18,359 nt of DNA from positions 1 to 18,359 of the forward strand of contig JAICLN010000032.1 in the NCBI GenBank assembly GCA_025925615.1. The letters run 5' to 3'. The notes beneath the pieces are model-generated. The model worked only from the letters and a program-made list of their open reading frames with translations, did no database searches and was not told where the DNA came from. This document shows, piece after piece, positions 14,311 to 18,359 of this stretch. Source of the stretch: Actinomycetospora sp. GTDB taxonomy: Bacteria; Actinomycetota; Actinomycetes; Mycobacteriales; Pseudonocardiaceae. Both the position numbers and the translations under genes were made by a program. The first letter of the stretch is position 1. Each line of letters starts with the position of its first letter.

Positions 14311-14760
14311 ATGGCGCTGCGTCGAGCGTTCCCGACCATCCTGTCCGACCGCCTGCCCGAGACCCGCGACTTCTTCGTCCGTCTGCTGGGGTTCGAGGTC
14401 ACCTTCGACAGCGACTACTACGTCGCGCTCACGACGACGCCCGACGGCGAGGGTCAGCCGGTGTGCGAGCTCGGGATCTGGGCCGTCGGACACGAGATGG
14501 TGCCGCCGCCCTACCGCGCCGACCCGGCGGGCATCGTCCTGACCTTCGTCGTCGACGATGTCGATGCCGTGCACATCGAGGCGCGCCGTCAGGGGGTCCC
14601 GGTCGTCGCACCGCCGCGGGACCAGTTCTACGGCCGGCGCCGGATGCTCCTCACCGACCCCAACGGCCTGCTCGTGGACGTGTCGACGCCGTCCACGCCC
14701 TCACCCGAGTTCCGGGCCGAGATGATCCGGCGCGGGGTCGCGCCGGCGCCGAGCCCGTAG
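14311..14760 (+). CDS. VOC superfamily (glyoxalase/bleomycin-resistance-type) protein
   Basis: A 149-residue protein with paired beta-alpha-beta-beta-beta modules. The first runs from FPTILSDRLPETRDFFVRLLGF, given here as its opening, through VALTTTPDG. The second starts at VLTFVVDDVDAVHIEARRQG and ends with LLTDPNGLLVDVSTP. Members of this fold include glyoxalases, dioxygenases and resistance proteins; no specific reaction can be read here, and the usual His/Glu metal ligands are not obvious. The ATG at 14311 is set by GAGGAGG 6 bases upstream, in preference to the earlier in-frame ATG at 14281. Confidence 0.82.
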   Translation: MALRRAFPTILSDRLPETRDFFVRLLGFEVTFDSDYYVALTTTPDGEGQPVCELGIWAVGHEMVPPPYRADPAGIVLTFVVDDVDAVHIEARRQGVPVVAPPRDQFYGRRRMLLTDPNGLLVDVSTPSTPSPEFRAEMIRRGVAPAPSP

Positions 14761-14770
14761 CGCCGGCTCC

Positions 14771-14791
14771 GTGAGGCGAGCCTCGCCTCAC
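14771..14791. promoter_or_regulatory. DtxR/IdeR-like palindrome upstream of the DUF3159 gene
   Basis: Perfect 10-base arms flank one base. The inner TGAGGCGAGCCTCGCCTCA (14772-14790) matches the iron-box consensus TWAGGTWAGSCTWACCTWA at the AGG, AG-S-CT and CCT positions, 13 of 19 by hand. It lies just upstream of the -10 at 14793. It might instead be the terminator of the VOC gene, which ends 10 bases earlier, though it is not followed by T-rich sequence. Confidence 0.5.
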
Positions 14792-14792
14792 C

Positions 14793-14798
14793 TAGGGT
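14793..14798 (+). promoter_or_regulatory. -10 hexamer of the DUF3159 gene
   Basis: TAGGGT fits TANNNT and ends 7 bases before GTG 14806. With no Shine-Dalgarno for that start, a leaderless transcript is likely. Confidence 0.5.
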
Positions 14799-14805
14799 GG
14801 AGACC

Positions 14806-15507
14806 GTGCGGCTGCGGCGGCGGGACGATCCCCTCCTCGAGATCCTCGCGGGCACCGGGCGCCGGACGGCCGACGCCGCGCTGCCCACCGTGGCCTTCGT
14901 CGTCGTGTGGCTCGTCGCGCAGCAGGTCGCCCGGCCGGAACCGATCCTGCTCGGCGGGCTCGGCGCGGTCGTCGTCGCGCTGGTGATCGCGGTGGTCCGC
15001 TGGCGGGGCGGGGAGCGGCCCGGGGCGGTGTCGGTGGGCCTGCTGATCGCGGTCGTCGCGACCCTGATCGCGCTCTACACCGGGCGTGCGGAGGACTTCT
15101 TCCTCCCGCGCATCATCGCCAACGCCGGGAGCCTCGCGGCGTGGCTCGTCTCGATCGCGATCCGCTGGCCGCTGCTCGGGCTCGTGGTCAGCGCGGTGCT
15201 GGGCAAGCCGCGGGCGTGGCGGAACGACCCGGACCTGGTGCGCGGCTACTCCCGGGCGAGCTGGCTGTGGGCGGCGCAGTACCTGGTGCGGATCGTGGTG
15301 CTGCTGCCGCTGTGGTTCACCGACCGGGTCGTCGCGCTCGGGATCGCGCAGGTGGTGCTGACCTGGCCGCTGGTGGCGGTGTGCGCGCTCGGGTCGTGGC
15401 CGCTGGTGCGCTCGGCGCTGCCGCCGGGGCACCCCGGGCCGCGGCACCCGGTGGACGCTCGGTCGGCGGCGGAGCAGGCCGTAGACGAGGCCGGGACGCC
15501 CGGCTGA
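14806..15507 (+). CDS. DUF3159 family membrane protein
   Basis: A 233-residue membrane protein with about six hydrophobic segments. The family-like features are an amphipathic start (DDPLLEILAGTGRR), the central TGRAEDFFLPRIIANAGS, WPLLGLVVSAVLGKPRAW, and the C-terminal LGIAQVVLTWPL. DUF3159 is an actinobacterial family of unknown role. GTG 14806 is preferred because TAGGGT lies 7 bases upstream; GTG 14797 is the in-frame alternative but overlaps that hexamer. The upstream DtxR/IdeR-like palindrome hints at metal-dependent expression, which is inference. The C-terminal ~25 residues are soluble and Ala/Pro-rich. Confidence 0.78.
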   Translation: MRLRRRDDPLLEILAGTGRRTADAALPTVAFVVVWLVAQQVARPEPILLGGLGAVVVALVIAVVRWRGGERPGAVSVGLLIAVVATLIALYTGRAEDFFLPRIIANAGSLAAWLVSIAIRWPLLGLVVSAVLGKPRAWRNDPDLVRGYSRASWLWAAQYLVRIVVLLPLWFTDRVVALGIAQVVLTWPLVAVCALGSWPLVRSALPPGHPGPRHPVDARSAAEQAVDEAGTPG

Positions 15508-15567
15508 CGACGGGGCTTTCCTGCCACTGATGCAAGCAACGACGCTTCGCTGGCACGGGCCGGTCGA

Positions 15568-16329
15568 TCAGCGGACCGGAGCCGGCTCCGGACGCTTCGG
15601 CGGGCGACCGTCCCCCGTGCTGCGGCCGTGGACCCGGCGCGAGACCCACGGCAGCAGGTGCTCCCGGGCCCAGCGCAGGTCCTCCTCGCGGCGCCGGACC
15701 CACGGTGTGGGGGCCACCGGCGGCCACGGGTCGCGCCAGTCGACCTCGGGCGGCACCCCGAGGACCTCGCACACCCGGGCCGCGACGCGCCGGTGACCCT
15801 CGGGGTTGAGGTGCAGGCGGTCGTCTGCCCGGGCGCGCAGGTCGGCGAGGGTGTCCATCTCCCACAGGTCGACCAGCCGGGCACCCCGACGGTGTGCGAT
15901 CTCACGGATGTGCTCGTTCATGGTCGCGAGCCGGCGGCCCACGAGGTCGACGACCGGCGTCGCGCGGGTGTTGAACCCGGTGAACATGAGGACGTCCGCC
16001 CCCTGGTCCCCGAGGCGCACGACCGCGGCATCGAGCCGGCGCGCCAAATCGGCCGGTCGCGCGGAGGGCCGGAGCAGGTCGTTGCCCGCCGCGCAGAGGC
16101 TGACCAGGTCCGGGGTCATGGCGTGGGCCGCCTCGACCTGGGTCGCGACGATCTGGTCGAGCAGTTGGCCGCGGACGGCGAGGTTGGCGTAGCGCAGGTC
16201 GGGCGAGTGCGCCGCGAGGGCCTCCGCCACCCGGTCGGCCCAGCCGCGCTCGACGCCGGTCCGGGGGTCGACGTCTCCGATTCCTTCGGTGAAGCTGTCG
16301 CCCACGGCGACGAAGGTGCTCCAGGACAT
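15568..16329 (-). CDS. SGNH/GDSL-type hydrolase
   Basis: A 253-residue protein with the SGNH blocks in order: GDSFTEG (Ser12), Gly54 in NLAVRGQ, Asn83 in AAGND, and DRLH with Asp170 and His173. These form the catalytic triad and oxyanion hole of esterases or lipases of this superfamily. There is no signal peptide, so it is probably cytoplasmic. The C-terminal ~60 residues (WRDPWPP to RPEPAPVR) form a Trp/Arg/Pro-rich tail beyond the core fold. The ATG at 16329 is just before the first strand; a Shine-Dalgarno is not evident. The substrate is unknown. Confidence 0.85.
   Translation of the reverse strand: MSWSTFVAVGDSFTEGIGDVDPRTGVERGWADRVAEALAAHSPDLRYANLAVRGQLLDQIVATQVEAAHAMTPDLVSLCAAGNDLLRPSARPADLARRLDAAVVRLGDQGADVLMFTGFNTRATPVVDLVGRRLATMNEHIREIAHRRGARLVDLWEMDTLADLRARADDRLHLNPEGHRRVAARVCEVLGVPPEVDWRDPWPPVAPTPWVRRREEDLRWAREHLLPWVSRRVHGRSTGDGRPPKRPEPAPVR
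15576..15591. repeat. Perfect 16-base palindrome between convergent genes
   Basis: CCGGAGCCGGCTCCGG lies in the last codons of the SGNH hydrolase gene, 68 bases past the DUF3159 stop. It could act as a terminator for the plus-strand gene, but it is also explained by Pro/Glu/Ala codons. Confidence 0.3.
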
Positions 16330-16400
16330 GGCCCGATCATGCCGCTCGCACCCGCCGTCGTGACGATGCCCCGACCGGACCAGGCTGTTCCCCCGAGTTG

Positions 16401-16423
16401 CCCCACCTCGAATCGCGGTGGGG
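16401..16423. promoter_or_regulatory. Hairpin in the divergent region 16330-16557
   Basis: CCCCACC and GGTGGGG form a 7-bp stem with a 9-base loop. It is the only clear structure in the 228-base region between the SGNH hydrolase start and the next gene. No firm -10 was found for either direction. Confidence 0.3.
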
Positions 16424-16557
16424 GTGAACGTCCTCACCGGGGGGCCACGCTGGCACCCTGGTGGGCGTCTCCCGAGACGAATCCCCGGGGAGGTGGCTCA
16501 TCGCTGCCTGCCCGCAGAGACCGGACGACCCCGATGTGACGACGAGCCCTGGGAGCC

Positions 16558-16842
16558 ATGACACAGAACCCGACGAGGACGGCGGGCGGTGACCCGACGC
16601 CACCGGACGACGCGAAGAGCTCGTCCTCCGGTCTGTCGATCCCGCAGATCATGGCGGGCGCGCTGGCCGCCGCGACCGCGGCGATCCTCGGCTCGTTCAT
16701 GGGGGTGGCCGGCACCATCGGTGGCGCGGCGGTCGCCTCGATCGTCTCGACGATCGGCTCGTCGCTCTACCAGCGCTCGCTCGAGCGCACGCGGGACGCG
16801 GTGAAGGACCGGCTCGTCGTCAACGCGGGCGCCGGGGCCTAG
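16558..16842 (+). CDS. Small Gly/Ala-rich hydrophobic protein, probably the N-terminal part of an interrupted gene
   Basis: A 94-residue protein. A polar, Pro-containing start is followed by a long Gly/Ala-rich hydrophobic region (~27-66, from LSIPQIMAGALAAATAAILG to STIGSSLYQRSL) that looks membrane-associated, then a basic helix. The ATG at 16558 has GGGAG 3 bases upstream. The frame stops at TAG (16840-16842) but continues open in the same frame for another 978 bases. In actinobacteria this type of hydrophobic block is often joined to a Pro-rich, single-pass membrane protein, which is what follows. I do not know a function. Confidence 0.7.
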   Translation: MTQNPTRTAGGDPTPPDDAKSSSSGLSIPQIMAGALAAATAAILGSFMGVAGTIGGAAVASIVSTIGSSLYQRSLERTRDAVKDRLVVNAGAGA

Positions 16843-16863
16843 GTCGCGCACGCCGTCGCGAAG

Positions 16864-17820
16864 GTGACCGGCGACGCGGCCCCCACCGCCGTGGCCCGGG
16901 GTGGTCAGGACCGGCAGGGCGCCGCCGGCGGCAACGCCCGCCCGGGTGCGCGCCCGCCGGGTGCACCGGGCCCGGTCGGACCGCCCAACCGGCCCGGCGC
17001 CCCGCAGCTGCCCACCCATCGCCTGCCCGACGGCGGGCTCGCGCCCGGCCGCCGCGAGGTCGGTGCCCCGCAGCCGGTGCAGCAGGCAGGCGCTCCGCAG
17101 CAGCTGCGCGCCGGCGGGCGCACCGTCACGACGCGTCTCGACGCCGCCGGCCGTCCGCTGCCCCCGAACGCGGACCCGACGCGCCGCATCCCCGACGCCC
17201 GCACTCCCGACGGGCCGCCCCGCGGTCCCGACGGTCGGCTCCTGCCCCCGGGCCCGCCCGGGACGCCGCCGCGCGGTGGACCCGCCGACGCGACCCGCCG
17301 CGTGCCGACGCCCGGCATCCCCACCCCGCCCCCCGGCATGCCGATGCCCCCGGGCGCGGACCCGACGACGGCCCTCATGGGCCAGCCCGGTCCCGACGAG
17401 CAGCCCACCCAGCTCGCGGGCGCGGTCCGCCGGCCCCGCAGGAAGCCCTCCTGGAAGACCTGGGTCACCCTCGGCGGCGTCGCGGCCAGCATCTTCGCGA
17501 TCGGGCTGCTGGCGAGCTTCGCCGTCGAGTCGGCCGCCGGGCACCCGCTCTCGGGCGGCGGCTCCGGCACCTCGGTCGGCTCGCTGTTCGGGCAGACGAC
17601 CGGCGACGCCCCGACGACCAGCGACACGCCCTCGTCGGACAGCTCGGACAGCTCGAACCCGTCGACGACGCGCTCGACCGGCCGCTCCGGGGCGAACGAC
17701 CAGCAGAACGGCACCGGGTCGAACTCGTCGCGGACGACGACGCCGAGCACGAGCCCCCAGCAGGGCGGCGGCGGGGTGCTCAACTCCCTGGTGCCGCAGT
17801 TCCAGGGCGAGTCGCAGTAG
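16864..17820 (+). CDS. Pro-rich single-pass membrane protein, probably the C-terminal part of the interrupted gene
   Basis: The first ~195 residues (318 in total) are Pro/Gly/Arg-rich and disordered, with degenerate repeats (TTRLDAAGRPLPP, GPDGRLLPPG, DPTRRIP, DATRRVPTP). A basic patch (RRPRRKPSWK) precedes one membrane segment at about 200-221. A Ser/Thr/Asn-rich external tail of ~95 residues follows. The orientation is probably N-inside. The GTG at 16864 has no good ribosome binding site, and seven sense codons separate it from the TAG at 16840 in the same frame, so it may not be a real start. The stop TAG is also the first three bases of the second structured repeat. Function is unknown. 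Confidence 0.65.
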   Translation: MTGDAAPTAVARGGQDRQGAAGGNARPGARPPGAPGPVGPPNRPGAPQLPTHRLPDGGLAPGRREVGAPQPVQQAGAPQQLRAGGRTVTTRLDAAGRPLPPNADPTRRIPDARTPDGPPRGPDGRLLPPGPPGTPPRGGPADATRRVPTPGIPTPPPGMPMPPGADPTTALMGQPGPDEQPTQLAGAVRRPRRKPSWKTWVTLGGVAASIFAIGLLASFAVESAAGHPLSGGGSGTSVGSLFGQTTGDAPTTSDTPSSDSSDSSNPSTTRSTGRSGANDQQNGTGSNSSRTTTPSTSPQQGGGGVLNSLVPQFQGESQ

Positions 17821-17893
17821 GTGCCCTTCGGGCTCGTGAGCACTTTCCGGTGCTATAGCACCGGAAAGTGCTCACAAGCGCGGAGCGCACCTA
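17818..17893. repeat. 76-base three-hairpin structured repeat, copy B
   Basis: Same plan as copy A: TAGGT (17818-17822) closes with ACCTA (17889-17893). The left hairpin is GCCC-TTC-GGGC (17823-17833). The central 40 bases (17836-17875) are a perfect palindrome starting GTGAGCACTTTCCGGTGC. The right hairpin is GCGC-GGA-GCGC (17878-17888). The linkers TC and AA are identical to copy A. Stem bases differ from copy A in compensating pairs, while the loops TTC and GGA are kept. It begins on the stop codon of the plus-strand gene, and the stop of thiE is at its centre (17853-17855). Confidence 0.85.
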
Positions 17894-18359
17894 CGGCCGC
17901 CGCCGGGTCCTCGGCCTCGGTGACCGCCCGGACGACGACCACCCGGGTCGCGCCCGCCGCCAGCACCTCGGGCAGCCGGTCGTGGTCGATCCCGCCGATC
18001 GCGAACCACGGCCGGTCGGGCGCCGCCGCGGCGGTGGTCCGCACGAGGTCGAGGCCGGGGGCCGGGCGCCCCGGCTTGGTCGGGGTCGGCCAGCAGGGGC
18101 CGGTGCAGAAGTAGTCGACGCCGGGCTCCTCGGCAGCAGCGCGGGCCTGCTCGACGTCGTGGGTCGAGCGGCCGATCAGCACGTCGTCGCCGAGGATCGC
18201 CCGGGCGGTCGCAACGGGCAGGTCGTCCTGGCCGAGGTGCAGCACGTCGGCGCCGGCGGCGTGCGCCACATCCGCGCGGTCGTTGACGGCGAGCAGCCTG
18301 CCGTGGCGGGCGCAGGCGTCGGCGAAGACCTTCAGGTGCTCCAGCTCCTCGGCGGCCTC
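17853..18359 (-). CDS. thiE: Thiamine-phosphate synthase ThiE, 5' partial
   Basis: 169 codons are visible; the gene continues past the window edge. Typical ThiE motifs are [22 protein letters not shown] (Mg/pyrophosphate region, cited only in part: NDRADVA and [13 protein letters not shown]), [24 protein letters not shown] (thiazole phosphate site) and WFAIGGID. ThiE joins HMP pyrophosphate and thiazole phosphate to give thiamine phosphate in the cytoplasm. The last ~13 residues ([13 protein letters not shown]) are encoded by the structured repeat, and the stop lies at its centre, so the natural C-terminus appears to have been replaced or extended by repeat sequence. Confidence 0.93.
   Translation of the reverse strand, partial: EAAEELEHLKVFADACARHGRLLAVNDRADVAHAAGADVLHLGQDDLPVATARAILGDDVLIGRSTHDVEQARAAAEEPGVDYFCTGPCWPTPTKPGRPAPGLDLVRTTAAAAPDRPWFAIGGIDHDRLPEVLAAGATRVVVVRAVTEAEDPAAAVGALRACEHFPVL

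Noticed and set aside
1..18359. CRISPR arrays, insertion sequences and phage genes
   Set aside because: No regularly spaced direct repeats, transposase motifs or structural phage genes were seen.

Overview
The window is very GC-rich with short gene gaps, GTG starts and several apparently leaderless promoters. It also carries actinobacterial families (a DUF3159 membrane protein, a Pro-rich single-pass membrane protein, a MEDS-type anti-sigma kinase). This points to an actinomycete, most likely near Pseudonocardiaceae; the genus is inference.

Layout: 1-953 is the end of a MEDS/HATPase regulator. 815-3512 (minus) is a zinc-type ABC importer (binding lipoprotein, ATPase, permease) with a Fur-family operator at 3609-3631. 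3720-4808 is a LacI-type regulator. 4884-6428 (minus) is a ThrE-type threonine/serine exporter, followed by tRNA-Thr(TGT) at 6554-6626. A 560-base stretch without a gene leads to a minus-strand operon (9145 down to 7187). It encodes a cobalt-type enzyme of the nitrile hydratase/thiocyanate hydrolase family, whose beta-like and alpha-like parts are joined in one chain, plus a small activator protein. 9407-12622 is a run of plus-strand genes: DoxX-like, DUF4180, CYTH, an alpha/beta hydrolase with a Cys nucleophile, a small unknown, and GXWXG/DUF4334. 12632-14246 is a divergent pair, an AurF-type diiron oxygenase and a TetR regulator. 14311-15507 holds a VOC protein and a DUF3159 membrane protein with a DtxR/IdeR-like palindrome between them. 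15568-16329 (minus) is an SGNH hydrolase. 16558-17820 is one reading frame cut by a single TAG into a small hydrophobic protein and a Pro-rich single-pass membrane protein. 17853-18359 (minus) is a partial thiE.

The most unusual signal is a 76-base structured repeat present twice (4806-4881 and 17818-17893). Each copy sits between convergent genes and starts on the TAG stop codon of the plus-strand gene. Each can fold into a 5-bp closing stem with three hairpins. The two copies differ by compensatory changes in the left, right and central stems, as expected if the structure itself is selected. The second most interesting item is the thiocyanate hydrolase-like operon, with its fused subunits and lower GC than its surroundings.
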